This document shows positions 35,097-44,014 of a stretch of DNA of 64,000 bases, piece by piece. Source of the stretch: Bdellovibrionales bacterium GWA1_52_35. GTDB lineage: Bacteria; Bdellovibrionota; UBA1018. The translations under genes and the position numbers were made by a program. The first letter of the stretch is position 1. Every line of letters begins with the position of its first letter. The notes beneath the pieces are model-generated. The model made no database searches and was not told the DNA's origin. It was given only the letters and a program-made list of their open reading frames with translations. The stretch lies in NCBI GenBank assembly GCA_001769805.1, contig MEPO01000007.1, forward strand, positions 62,001-126,000. The letters run 5' to 3'.

Positions 35097-35885
35097 TTAT
35101 AAAGCCGCTGGCAGGCTGAACAGCCGGACCGCATTTGCCGTCGTTTGCGTTTCGATTTCCTGAATCGAGACTCCTTTGACTTCCGCAAGTTTCAACGCCG
35201 TGTAACGCACCATACTCGGCTCACATTTCTTCCCGCGAAAAGGAACAGGAGCCAGATAGGGCGAATCCGTTTCGACCAGAAGGCGATCCAGCGGAAATTC
35301 CCGGGCCGCCTCACGCAACGCCTCTGAATTTTTGAACGTCAAAACGCCCGAAAATGAAATGTAAAACCCGAGTTCCAGGCAAGCCCTGCCAAATTCCCGG
35401 GTTCCCGTAAAGCAATGCAGAACTCCCGGAGCTCTCCCGGATTCCAGTTGAGCGGCATAAGACTTCAGTTCCTCGAGCATATCCGCTTCGGCATCACGGC
35501 AATGCACTATGACCGGCTTGGCAAGTTTGCGCGCAAGATCCAACTGCTTTCGGAACAGCTCTCTCTGGATTTCCCGGGGCGAAAAATCATAATAGTAATC
35601 CAAACCGATCTCGCCGATTCCCACGCACTTGGGGTGGGCGGACGAGCGCTCCACGATCTCAAGATCTTCCGGTTTGATCTTACTCCCCTCATGCGGATGG
35701 ATCCCGACCGTATGAAAAATTTCGGAAAACCGGTCCGACAGCGCCTGACAGCTCCGGATCGTTGCTGCATCCACTCCGATTGTAATCAGCCGTTCAACAC
35801 CCGCCAATCTTGCCTCATGGACCAGGTTCTCCGGCTTTTTGCCTTCGAACTCATAGTAAAGATGGCAGTGGGTATCAATTAACAT
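35097..35885 (-). CDS. tatD: TatD family metal-dependent hydrolase (DNase)
   Basis: 262 residues. The N-terminal metal motif DTHCHL is at about 4-9, the GIHPHE and IGEIGLDYY motifs carry the next ligands, then HCRDAE and a C-terminal LVETDSPYLAP. This is the complete TatD/YcfH set for a TIM-barrel hydrolase with 3'-5' DNase activity. It directly follows the VKOR-DsbA gene, whose stop codon abuts its start, so they are co-transcribed. There is no functional reason apparent for that pairing. Confidence 0.93.
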   Translation of the reverse strand: MLIDTHCHLYYEFEGKKPENLVHEARLAGVERLITIGVDAATIRSCQALSDRFSEIFHTVGIHPHEGSKIKPEDLEIVERSSAHPKCVGIGEIGLDYYYDFSPREIQRELFRKQLDLARKLAKPVIVHCRDAEADMLEELKSYAAQLESGRAPGVLHCFTGTREFGRACLELGFYISFSGVLTFKNSEALREAAREFPLDRLLVETDSPYLAPVPFRGKKCEPSMVRYTALKLAEVKGVSIQEIETQTTANAVRLFSLPAAL

Positions 35886-37040
35886 CTACTTTTTGAGCAG
35901 CTGAGTAATAATCCGGTCCCAGGCCGCCAGAGGTAAAGCACCTTCCATTTTGTGACCATTGATAAAGAAAGTGGGCGTTGAAACAGCTCCCAGGCGGCTT
36001 GCCTCTTCCACATCTTTCATGATCGACAACTCGGCCTCGGATGAGCTGGTGCAGGTTTTCAACTCATCCATATTCAGCCCCAGAGGTGCCAGAAATTCCG
36101 CCACGGAACCGGGCGTGAGCTTTGCCTGATTTTCAAAGAGAGTTTCGAAAGCGTCATGGAACTTACCCTGCCGGTGGGCGCAATAAACGAGCCGCGCGGC
36201 TTCGCATGCGACCGGATGCATCTTCTGGGGCACGTTCTTGTTGCACTCGGCGTCGAGCGGATAATTCCGGAAAATGAACCGGATCTGCTCCGGGTAACGC
36301 TTGAGCAGCATACCCACGAACATCGCGCCGGTTTTGCATCCAGGACATTGGAAATCGGCGAATTCGACAATGGTGATTGGCGCGTTTTTGGGTCCGACCG
36401 AGGGCAACTCGTCGCTGACCGTGACGGCCAATACCGGAGAAGCGAGCACCTCCTGAACCAGAAGATCCATGGTTCCGGAATCGCGTTGCTCGGGCTCCAT
36501 GCCTTTCAATGTCAGGACGGTAATACCCATCGCAACGGCCACGGTGATTCCCAGCGATTTGAATTTACTGAATTCTGTTTTTTCAGCGCTCCACCATTCT
36601 GATTTCAAGCTGATCAAAATACCCAGAGAGGAAATACTGACCAGATCCACGAGAAGGCAAAGCAGACAGAACGTGTTCAAGACCCCTGCCATCACATAAA
36701 AATAAAACATCGAGAAAACAGTTGCGAAAGCCGTCATCCCGAAGGCCAGACGGAGACTATCACGACGCCATTCAACGAGCATTCCCATCAGGACTATCCC
36801 CAGGGTCCCGAGGAACCATCCCGCGGCAAAACTGGATAACGGCAAACCGAAAGCCAGCTCCGCATAGCGGCTGAGCGCGACCACATCACAATTAATGGCA
36901 GTATTGATATTGCAGAAGGACTTGAACCCGAGAACACCTGCCCGCAACGCATAGAAATGCTGGGTCTGATAAGCGGCTATGCCCACCCCGATCAGGTTCA
37001 ATATTGCAAGAATCCAAAGACGACGTGATGTTTTTGTCAT
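35886..37040 (-). CDS. Vitamin K epoxide reductase-like / DsbA-like thioredoxin fusion protein
   Basis: 384 residues from ATG 37040, with a GGAGG site that lies in the end of the preceding gene. The N-terminal VKOR part has four to five membrane helices, the loop Cys pair C43/C51 and the active CLLC at 125-128. The C-terminal part is a DsbA/thioredoxin fold with CPGC at 232-235. It should oxidise periplasmic thiols, passing electrons to quinone, replacing a DsbA-DsbB pair. It lies 2 bp downstream of the DsbD-core gene, so oxidant and reductant are made from one transcript. Confidence 0.93.
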   Translation of the reverse strand: MTKTSRRLWILAILNLIGVGIAAYQTQHFYALRAGVLGFKSFCNINTAINCDVVALSRYAELAFGLPLSSFAAGWFLGTLGIVLMGMLVEWRRDSLRLAFGMTAFATVFSMFYFYVMAGVLNTFCLLCLLVDLVSISSLGILISLKSEWWSAEKTEFSKFKSLGITVAVAMGITVLTLKGMEPEQRDSGTMDLLVQEVLASPVLAVTVSDELPSVGPKNAPITIVEFADFQCPGCKTGAMFVGMLLKRYPEQIRFIFRNYPLDAECNKNVPQKMHPVACEAARLVYCAHRQGKFHDAFETLFENQAKLTPGSVAEFLAPLGLNMDELKTCTSSSEAELSIMKDVEEASRLGAVSTPTFFINGHKMEGALPLAAWDRIITQLLKK

Positions 37041-37042
37041 GA

Positions 37043-37840
37043 TCAAAATCCTCCGAATTTTCCGGCGCGATAAATCAGGTAATCCGCAAACAGCAACAAG
37101 AGCAGGCCACTTGCGGTCTTGATTGTTTTCATCCATTTTCCGGCTCTGGGAAGCACCTGAAGAGCCCCTGTGAATGCCGCGATAACCAAAAGAAGTGTAC
37201 CAAGCCCCACTGAAAAAGCGAACATCAACGCCAAGCCCAGACCGACGGATTGGGTTTTTGCGATGTAGGCAAGAATGACAGCCAGAACCGGTGTTGTACA
37301 GGGGGCGGCAATGAAGCCGGAAGAGGCCCCCAGCACAAAAGCTCCGAGGACCGTCATTTCCCGGTCCCTCACTGGCAAGGACGCAGAGGATCGGTTGCGG
37401 TGAGCAGGCCCGAGCTTCCGCAAGAAGGATTTCATCCGCTCCCAGTGAACCATCGGCTCAAAGGGAATGACATCGAGCATCACCAGTGCCGCCAGAGTCA
37501 TCACGATTCCCAAAGACGCGTACCAACCGGCAGTGTTCGTCATGGAGCCGAACACTTTTCCCGTGAGTCCGGCCAGTACTCCCAAAAAAGAGTAGACCGC
37601 AGTCATGCCCGAGACATAAACCAAGCCGCGCACCAGAATCTTGCGCCAGGTACGATGCCCCGTTCCCATTCCTCCAACTACACTCACCGTGATCGGAATC
37701 ATCGGATAAACACAAGGGGTCAGGCTGGACAAAACGCCGCCGATATAGGCTACGAAGAATGCGGAAACTGCCTGGGTCAGGCCCAATTCCCCGTTCTGTC
37801 CAATGAGCAAACGATTCAGAAAATCTGTCATCAAGTCCAT
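37043..37840 (-). CDS. DsbD/CcdA-like thiol-disulfide membrane reductase (transmembrane core only)
   Basis: About 265 residues; ATG 37840 is used, though ATGs at 37867 and 37831 are possible and none has a good ribosome-binding site. About six to eight helices carry the DsbD beta-domain signatures LTPCVYPMIPI and APCTTPVLA, whose Cys pass electrons from cytoplasmic thioredoxin to periplasmic partners. The periplasmic alpha and gamma domains of full DsbD are missing, so it works with separate partners, possibly the thioredoxin part of the adjacent fusion or a cytochrome c assembly factor. It probably supplies reductant for the multihaem cytochromes in this window. Confidence 0.87.
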   Translation of the reverse strand: MDLMTDFLNRLLIGQNGELGLTQAVSAFFVAYIGGVLSSLTPCVYPMIPITVSVVGGMGTGHRTWRKILVRGLVYVSGMTAVYSFLGVLAGLTGKVFGSMTNTAGWYASLGIVMTLAALVMLDVIPFEPMVHWERMKSFLRKLGPAHRNRSSASLPVRDREMTVLGAFVLGASSGFIAAPCTTPVLAVILAYIAKTQSVGLGLALMFAFSVGLGTLLLVIAAFTGALQVLPRAGKWMKTIKTASGLLLLLFADYLIYRAGKFGGF

Positions 37841-37900
37841 GCTATATTCTGAAGTTAGGGGTAGCATGAGACGAAGCAGTTTGCCAGCAAGGAGACCTCA

Positions 37901-39427
37901 TTGAATCGGCTCATCATCATCAGCATCTTGATCGCAGTTTGCGCAGCCCAGCTGGGAGCCTGCACTTCAGATCCCAGGGACCGGCCCATTCGCATTCAAC
38001 TCGGAGCCGAACCGGTTTCTCTCGACCCAGCGATAGCCGAAGATGGCGCAGCACTGAGGATCCTGGCAAATACCATGGACGGGCTCGTCGGTTATGACGG
38101 CAAAAGCGCACTGAAAAAGAAGCTGGCCGAAAGCTTTTCGATTTCTCAGGACGGCAGACGGATGGAGTTTTCTTTGCGAAAGAACGCACGCTGGTCTGAT
38201 GGAAAAATCGTTTCGGCGGACGACTTTGTTGTGGGCTTCCGCCGAGCACTCAGTCCGGAGTCTGTCTCCAAGCTTGGCTCGATGCTGAACCCGATCAAAA
38301 ATGCAGTCGCGTTCCACAAAGGAGCTGTGCCGGCTCAGGAACTTGGAGTGCGGGTGGAGCAGGCAAAGCTCATCATCGAACTTGAAAGGCCCGCACCTTA
38401 CTTCCTTCATGCCCTCACGCTCCCAGCAGCCCTCCCCTCACGCGCAGATGTCCTGAAAAAAAATAACGGGAACTGGCCTGAAACCGCACCGGTCACCGGA
38501 CCCTACAAGATCACGGCCCATACTCATGATCAGCGAATCCTGCTTGAGAAGAATCCCCACTACTACGACGGCAATGAAGGTGAGCCGAGTATCGAATTGC
38601 TCATTGTTTCTGATGAATCAACGGCTCTCCATCTTTTTGAGCAGGGCAAACTCGATATCGCAAACAAACTACCTCTGACCGAATTCAAACGTTTGAAGAT
38701 TGCTGGCTCCCTCCGGACCTTTCCATTTCTTGCTACTTATTACCTGGGTTTCAACACCAGTAAGCCGCCGTTCCAGGACGTGAAGTGGCGGCGAGCCGTC
38801 GCGGCAGCGCTCAACAAAAATGAGTTGCTGGCTGCCTTGGACTCCTCTGAGCTTCCCGCGTATTCCTGGATTCCGCCAGGGCTCGAAGGCTTCTCGGCAG
38901 GGGCCGCAGAAACGCCCCACAGAGACTCAGGTCTGAAGGGAAAGTTCCGGAATACTGTTCGTGCCGGTTTCGACAGCAGCTCCCGCAACTCGCTCGTCTT
39001 TGAAAAAGTTCAGCGCGATCTTTTGGAAAAACTGGGTCTGAAAATCGCACTCCAGAACATGGACTGGAAAACCTATGTGAAGACTTTGCAGTCGGATGCT
39101 CCCGCCCTCTTCCGTTTTGGTTGGCAAGCACCTTTTTTAGACCCGCTGCCCCATTTACTTGCGTTCACCAGCAAAAATCCTAACAATTACACCCACTGGA
39201 GGAACTCCAGGTATGACGAGCTCGTGGAAAAAATAAGAGCGCTCCCAACCGGAGCCGAACGCGCAGATCTGGTAAGGCAGGCTGATTCGCTTCTGGTCAA
39301 CGAAGAGGCGGTCGTCATTCCCATTTATCACTACATGCAGAATTTCGCCGTCGCTCCACAAATCACCCGCTTTCAAATGAATGTCTTCGGAGTGGTCCCT
39401 TTCAATGAATTGGTCCGCTCCAAATAA
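37901..39427 (+). CDS. OppA-like oligopeptide-binding lipoprotein
   Basis: 508 residues from TTG 37901, preceded by AAGGAGA. The signal peptide ends in a lipobox (QLGAC, Cys at about 21). The SBP_bac_5 signatures follow: EPVSLDPAIAEDGAALRI near 35-55, FSLRKNARWSDGK near 85-100, and the C-terminal YTHWRNSRYDELV. It binds peptides in the periplasm for an ABC permease that is not encoded nearby, so it may serve a distant permease or recycle murein peptides. A strong terminator follows, making it monocistronic. Confidence 0.9.
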   Translation: MNRLIIISILIAVCAAQLGACTSDPRDRPIRIQLGAEPVSLDPAIAEDGAALRILANTMDGLVGYDGKSALKKKLAESFSISQDGRRMEFSLRKNARWSDGKIVSADDFVVGFRRALSPESVSKLGSMLNPIKNAVAFHKGAVPAQELGVRVEQAKLIIELERPAPYFLHALTLPAALPSRADVLKKNNGNWPETAPVTGPYKITAHTHDQRILLEKNPHYYDGNEGEPSIELLIVSDESTALHLFEQGKLDIANKLPLTEFKRLKIAGSLRTFPFLATYYLGFNTSKPPFQDVKWRRAVAAALNKNELLAALDSSELPAYSWIPPGLEGFSAGAAETPHRDSGLKGKFRNTVRAGFDSSSRNSLVFEKVQRDLLEKLGLKIALQNMDWKTYVKTLQSDAPALFRFGWQAPFLDPLPHLLAFTSKNPNNYTHWRNSRYDELVEKIRALPTGAERADLVRQADSLLVNEEAVVIPIYHYMQNFAVAPQITRFQMNVFGVVPFNELVRSK

Positions 39428-39452
39428 AAATCCACCCTTAAGGTGGATTTTT
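39426..39452 (+). terminator. Rho-independent terminator after the OppA-like gene
   Basis: AAAAATCCACC / GGTGGATTTTT, an 11-bp perfect stem with a CTTAA loop; the stem overlaps the stop codon. Flanking A and T runs let it act in both directions, so it could also end the leftward kinase transcript. Confidence 0.9.
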
Positions 39453-39507
39453 ATTGCAACCCGGTTATTTTCGCGCTAAATATTTAAACACGATAATCAC
39501 TGTCGTA

Positions 39508-39630
39508 ATTGATTGAAATCTAGTCCTTCACACCGGGCCTTGTTTTGGGATTCCAGAATGAGCGCTCAAATTTGGAAGCGATGGGAAATTCCCCTCCATC
39601 ACAACCCCGTCGCTTCCAGATTCAATCAAT
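39508..39630. other. Nested inverted repeats downstream of the kinase gene, possible structured RNA
   Basis: Outer arms ATTGATTGAA (39508-39517) and TTCAATCAAT (39621-39630) enclose GGAAGCG (39574-39580) and CGCTTCC (39611-39617), which in turn enclose short GATGG/CCATC arms and the palindrome GGGAAATTCCC. No coding frame fits. In a leftward transcript this is the 3' untranslated region of the gene ending at 39644. A structured 3' UTR or small RNA is possible; chance is not excluded. Confidence 0.35.
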
Positions 39631-39643
39631 ACACTCGAGAATC

Positions 39644-40531
39644 CTAAACCAGAACTGACGAAGGCAACGCAACGTCCACCCGGGCGCCGCCGAGGTGAGA
39701 TGCCGAAATCTGGATTTTTCCCTGGTGTGCAGCAGCGCATGCCTGGACAGCCAAAAGACCGAAGCCCATTCCGTCGCGCTTGCTCGAATAGAACGGGTCC
39801 AAAATATTTTTCCACTGAGCTGCAGGAATTCCCGGACCGCTGTCATGCATTTCGATCAGCACGCCATCGGCTGTTTTAGCGCAGTGAACCTCGATGATTC
39901 CAGCACCTTTCACCGCTTCGGCCGCATTCAAAAGCAGGTTCACCAGCATCTGATGCAAGAGTCCCGCATAAATTTTTACAAAAAGTTTATCGTTTGCTTT
40001 GAAGCGGATATCGCTGTTCCGCACCTGGGGGGAATAGCCCTTGGCAATATCGATACTGCTTCGAATCATCGCGCTCAAATCCACCTGTCGCGTACCCTCG
40101 CTCAAGGATGTGCGTGAAACAGCTTCAAGCTTATTAATCAACTCCGCTGTACTCTTTACAAAATGTTCGCATTCACGCGAAGCGGGAATTGGCGCTTCTC
40201 CATTCCTCGGCAGTAATTTACCGATTTCCCGCGCAAGAGTCAGGGAGAACAGACCAGCCAAAGATTTGCGTTCGTATGAAAAAAGCAAGGTGCGGCTTTG
40301 GATCAGATTAAACGTATCGCCCACAACCCGTTTTATCTGGGTTGCGGAAAACCAGAACAAAGCCACCGCAGTCACAAACACAAAGATGAGGCCCTTGATG
40401 CGTTCAAAATAACGAATATCCCTGATCGATTCAGAAACTAATGAGACCAGATAATCGGACGCCAAAATATAAATGGCACCGAAAATAAAATAACTGAGGG
40501 CGATAATTGCTGCCCGGCGATACAACCGCAT
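39644..40531 (-). CDS. Atypical membrane histidine-kinase-like protein lacking the phospho-acceptor histidine
   Basis: 295 residues, two membrane helices (about 8-30 and 46-64). At the usual HisKA position the sequence is LTLAREIGKLL (R101 where His is expected in LAHEIxNPL), followed by a second HisKA-like helix (ECEHFVKSTAELINKLEAVSR). The ATPase domain is complete: N box LVNLLLNAAEAV, G1 DSGPGIP, and G2 GMGFGLLAVQA. It may bind ATP without autophosphorylating, or use another residue. No response regulator is adjacent; it appears monocistronic, ending before a nested inverted repeat. Confidence 0.82.
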   Translation of the reverse strand: MRLYRRAAIIALSYFIFGAIYILASDYLVSLVSESIRDIRYFERIKGLIFVFVTAVALFWFSATQIKRVVGDTFNLIQSRTLLFSYERKSLAGLFSLTLAREIGKLLPRNGEAPIPASRECEHFVKSTAELINKLEAVSRTSLSEGTRQVDLSAMIRSSIDIAKGYSPQVRNSDIRFKANDKLFVKIYAGLLHQMLVNLLLNAAEAVKGAGIIEVHCAKTADGVLIEMHDSGPGIPAAQWKNILDPFYSSKRDGMGFGLLAVQACAAAHQGKIQISASHLGGARVDVALPSSVLV

Positions 40532-40610
40532 GATGCTTTATTGTCTGCCTTTTTCAAAGGGGCGCAAGTGGGGCTTTAAAATAAACTGGCCCAATTGAAA
40601 AAGCCACTCG

Positions 40611-41075
40611 TCATGCTCCCAGTTGCCGAATGGCTTCATAGATTGCTATTCCTACGGAGTTAGCCAAATTCAACGAACGAACCCTGGCATCGTACATGGG
40701 GATCCTCACAGAATCAGCCGCGTAGGCATTCACAATGGAGTCAGGAAGTCCCATCGTTTCTTTGCCAAAAAATAGATAGGTCCCCGGCACAAACCGGTGT
40801 TCATAAATCGTTCGGCCGGCCTTCTTGGAAAAAAAGACCTTGGGAGCATCTTTCGGTAATGCTTGAATAAATTCATCAATGCCGGGATGAATCTGCACCT
40901 TCAGATGCTCCCAGTAATCAAGGCCCGCCCGCTTAAGTCGTGAATGGGTGATTTCAAAGCCCATGGGCTCAATGAGGTGGAGAGTTGAGCCAGTCGCAAG
41001 ACAGAGTCTGCCGATATTGCCCGTGTTCTGCGGAATTTCGGGCTCAACCAGTACAACATGCAATCCGTGCGGCAT
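40611..41075 (-). CDS. trmL: tRNA (cytidine(34)-2'-O)-methyltransferase TrmL
   Basis: 154 residues, a SPOUT-class knotted methyltransferase that 2'-O-methylates the wobble base of tRNA-Leu. Motifs are EPEIPQNTGNIGRLC near residues 11-25, the central FGKETMGLP near 84-92, and the C-terminal VRSLNLANSVGIAIYEA, all at the usual spacing and length. It follows asnS by 6 bp and is probably the last gene of pepA-asnS-trmL. Confidence 0.95.
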   Translation of the reverse strand: MPHGLHVVLVEPEIPQNTGNIGRLCLATGSTLHLIEPMGFEITHSRLKRAGLDYWEHLKVQIHPGIDEFIQALPKDAPKVFFSKKAGRTIYEHRFVPGTYLFFGKETMGLPDSIVNAYAADSVRIPMYDARVRSLNLANSVGIAIYEAIRQLGA

Positions 41076-41081
41076 TGGACC

Positions 41082-42404
41082 TCAGGGACGCAGCGTATTG
41101 AGCATGCGTGGGAATGGAATCGTTTCGCGCACATGTTCAACCCCGGTCATCCAGGCAACGGTGCGCTCAACACCCAATCCAAAGCCTGAGTGCGGTACGG
41201 AACCAAAGCGCCGCAAATCCAGATACCAGCTGTAATCCGCTTCGGATAACCCGTGTTCGGCAATCCGGCGCTGCAGAACCTCAGCACTCTCCTCACGCTG
41301 ACCTCCGCCTATGATTTCTCCGTAACCTTTCGGGGCAATCAGATCGCAACCCAAGGCATACTTGCCAGTTCCAGAAACAGCTGGACCCCCGACCGTATCG
41401 GATTGCTTGAAATAGAAGGCTTTGATGTCCGAGGGCATGTGATGGACGAAAACCGGTTTGCCAAATTCCTCCCCCAAAGCTGTTTCGTGAGGGGCGCCGA
41501 AGTCTTCGCCCCAAGGAAGAGCGATCCCGCGCTTTTCCAAAATTTTCAGGGCTTCGTCATACGAGATCCGGGGAAAGGGACCTTTGATGTTCTCGAGTTC
41601 CGTGAGATCCCGCTCCAGAATCTTCAGTTCGGGTGCTTTACGAGAAAGAACGCTTTGAACAATGTGTTCGATGAACTGTTCGCCCATCAGCATATTGTCT
41701 TCGAGATCCGCGAAGGCGACTTCCGGCTCGACCATCCAGAACTCGGTCAGGTGTTTACGGGTCTTGGATTTTTCAGCCCGGAAGGTCGGCCCAAAAACAT
41801 ACACTTTGCCAAAGGCCATTGCACCGACTTCACCATAGAGCTGACCAGATTGGGTCAGGAAAGCCTTTTCATCAAAATAGGGCGTCGAAAACAGAGTAGA
41901 AGTCCCCTCACAGGAACTCGGCGTCAGAATCGGGGCATCAAAACGGACGAACCCACGATCATCAAAAAATTCCTGGATGGATCGCATGATTTCCGACCGG
42001 ACACGAAGAGCGGCCCATTGACGCTGGCTGCGCAACCAGAGATGGCGTTTCTCCATCAGGAATTCCACGCCATGTTCCTTCAAGGAAATAGGATAGGGAT
42101 CCGCCACCTGAACGATCTTGATCGATTGCACACCGAGCTCAAAGCCTCCCGGCGACCGGGGTTCTTTCCGTAATTTTCCGATAACTTCAATTGATGACTC
42201 CTGCGTGAGTTTTTCAAATTCGCCAAATGCCTCTTCAGTGCATTCGCCTTTGAAGAGCACCCCCTGAAGCAAGCCGGTCCCATCACGCAGAATCAGGAAC
42301 TTGATTTTGCCCGAACTCCGCTTGTTGTAAACCCACCCTCGGACGGTGACAATCTGGCCATCATGTTTGCCGGCATCTTCGATGTAAAAACGATCCTTTG
42401 TCAT
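41082..42404 (-). CDS. asnS: Asparaginyl-tRNA synthetase
   Basis: 440 residues from ATG 42404, which has GGAGTG upstream. The N-terminal OB-fold anticodon domain (about 1-110; [21 protein letters not shown]) is followed by the class II catalytic core with motif 2 ([21 protein letters not shown]) and motif 3 ([15 protein letters not shown]). The [11 protein letters not shown] form and the short length identify AsnRS, not AspRS (which has a large insertion). It charges tRNA-Asn directly, so the transamidation route is not the only one for Asn-tRNA here. It starts 13 bp after pepA. Confidence 0.95.
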   Translation of the reverse strand: MTKDRFYIEDAGKHDGQIVTVRGWVYNKRSSGKIKFLILRDGTGLLQGVLFKGECTEEAFGEFEKLTQESSIEVIGKLRKEPRSPGGFELGVQSIKIVQVADPYPISLKEHGVEFLMEKRHLWLRSQRQWAALRVRSEIMRSIQEFFDDRGFVRFDAPILTPSSCEGTSTLFSTPYFDEKAFLTQSGQLYGEVGAMAFGKVYVFGPTFRAEKSKTRKHLTEFWMVEPEVAFADLEDNMLMGEQFIEHIVQSVLSRKAPELKILERDLTELENIKGPFPRISYDEALKILEKRGIALPWGEDFGAPHETALGEEFGKPVFVHHMPSDIKAFYFKQSDTVGGPAVSGTGKYALGCDLIAPKGYGEIIGGGQREESAEVLQRRIAEHGLSEADYSWYLDLRRFGSVPHSGFGLGVERTVAWMTGVEHVRETIPFPRMLNTLRP

Positions 42405-42417
42405 AAACTCACTCCAC

Positions 42418-43953
42418 TTAAAATTCTGCTGCAAAACGTGCGAGCGCCCGGACATAACAGCCGCTCGCGCCCTTTTTTGGATAGTAAGGAAGATAACTCA
42501 AGCCGGCTGCTGTTGCCGCAATATCCATATGAGCCCACGCGTTGCCTTTCCGGATGAACTGCTTGAGAAAAACAGCGCCGCGACTGGCCCCCCCGCCGCC
42601 TTCGTAACCGGAATTCCGCATATCAGCCGTATCTGACTTGAGGTCTTCGAAATAATCATCATACGCGGGAAGTTCCCAGATCCGCTCGCCATGCGCGGCG
42701 CCTGCGCGGCGAATGGCATCAATCAAGGCCTCGTCATTACCAAAGATACCGCAACAGAATTTTCCCAAAGCGATTCCCACTGCGCCCGTCAGAGTGGCGA
42801 CATCGATAATCGCATCGGGCTTCATGTCCTGGACGTAGTCCAAAACGTCCGCCAATATCAGGCGCCCCTCTGCATCTGTATTCACCACTTCCACGGTCTT
42901 GCCCGCTCGAGAGACCAGAACATTGCCGGGCTGGATCGCCCGACCATCCGGCATGTTTTCGGTAAAGGCCATGACCGCAATCAATCGATTCGGCACCTGG
43001 TATTTTGCGGCAAGCAGCATGGCCCCCATGACCGTGGCCGCTCCCGTCATGTCGTGCTTCATTTCCTCCATGCGGGCCGACGGCTTGATAGAAATACCAC
43101 CGCTGTCAAAAGTGACCCCCTTGCCCACCAAAGCGATCGTTTTCAGATTCCTTTTGGGAGCCGCTTTGGGCGTGTATTCCAGAACAACAATCCGACCTTC
43201 ACGCTCGGCACCCTCACCCACCCCAAGGAAAAGCCCCATTTTCTCACGCGCCGCATCCTTTTCATTCAGAACCTTGCATTTCAAGCCGTACTGCCGGGCA
43301 AACTTGCGCGCCTCATTTGCGAAGTACTCAGGAATACCTACGTTGGACGGCTCATTGGACCAGTCGCGAGTAACACGCAGGGCTTCGACCATGGCTTCCA
43401 GACGGGGGAGCTCTTTGGCAAGCTGCTGGGCGAGACTTTTCTCGCTCGTGACAAAGACAATCCGAATCGGGCCGCTTGAATCCTTTTTACCTGTCTTATG
43501 CTTCGTGAATTCATAGGCCCCCAGGAGCAGGCCCTCGGCAAAAGCACTCACCCAGGCGAAATGACTGAGCTCATGATTCAGCCCCTTGGCTGATAAAAGA
43601 GTATCGAGATCGATCCGCAGGGTCTTGTCTTTCTCGGACTTCAACTTGGCCCAGGCATGACCCGCCGCGATACGGGCTTTCTCGAGCGTCAGTTCCTCGG
43701 CTGCCCCCATACCTACCAGAAGTACGCTTTCCGCTGTGGCTTTCCCGTTAAAACGGAGATAACTGACCGAACCGTGTGCTCCGGCAAAAGCCCCGCCCTT
43801 ACTAAACTGCTCAACTATAGAGGCGTAATGCCCACGTGGTGCGATCGCTTTTTTGCTCTTGCCTGTCTGGTTCTGAAAAACCGCAAGAACATCACAATCG
43901 AAAGATCCGGAAACTGAGGCTGACTTGACTTCTAATTTGAGGATGGATGACAT
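42418..43953 (-). CDS. pepA: Leucyl aminopeptidase (M17 family)
   Basis: 511 residues. The M17 signature [14 protein letters not shown] is complete near residues 350-363, with upstream metal ligands in [12 protein letters not shown] and the MKHDMTGAA segment. The N-terminal 170 residues form the non-catalytic domain. Releases N-terminal residues from cytoplasmic peptides; E. coli PepA also binds DNA in recombination. First of a leftward set with asnS and trmL, divergent from the WcaJ-type gene with 61 bp between. Confidence 0.94.
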   Translation of the reverse strand: MSSILKLEVKSASVSGSFDCDVLAVFQNQTGKSKKAIAPRGHYASIVEQFSKGGAFAGAHGSVSYLRFNGKATAESVLLVGMGAAEELTLEKARIAAGHAWAKLKSEKDKTLRIDLDTLLSAKGLNHELSHFAWVSAFAEGLLLGAYEFTKHKTGKKDSSGPIRIVFVTSEKSLAQQLAKELPRLEAMVEALRVTRDWSNEPSNVGIPEYFANEARKFARQYGLKCKVLNEKDAAREKMGLFLGVGEGAEREGRIVVLEYTPKAAPKRNLKTIALVGKGVTFDSGGISIKPSARMEEMKHDMTGAATVMGAMLLAAKYQVPNRLIAVMAFTENMPDGRAIQPGNVLVSRAGKTVEVVNTDAEGRLILADVLDYVQDMKPDAIIDVATLTGAVGIALGKFCCGIFGNDEALIDAIRRAGAAHGERIWELPAYDDYFEDLKSDTADMRNSGYEGGGGASRGAVFLKQFIRKGNAWAHMDIAATAAGLSYLPYYPKKGASGCYVRALARFAAEF

Positions 43954-44014
43954 GGATTCTCCGCAGCAAATGGGTAGTTATTCTAGAAACTTTTCATTAA
44001 CATAGAGCTTCAGC

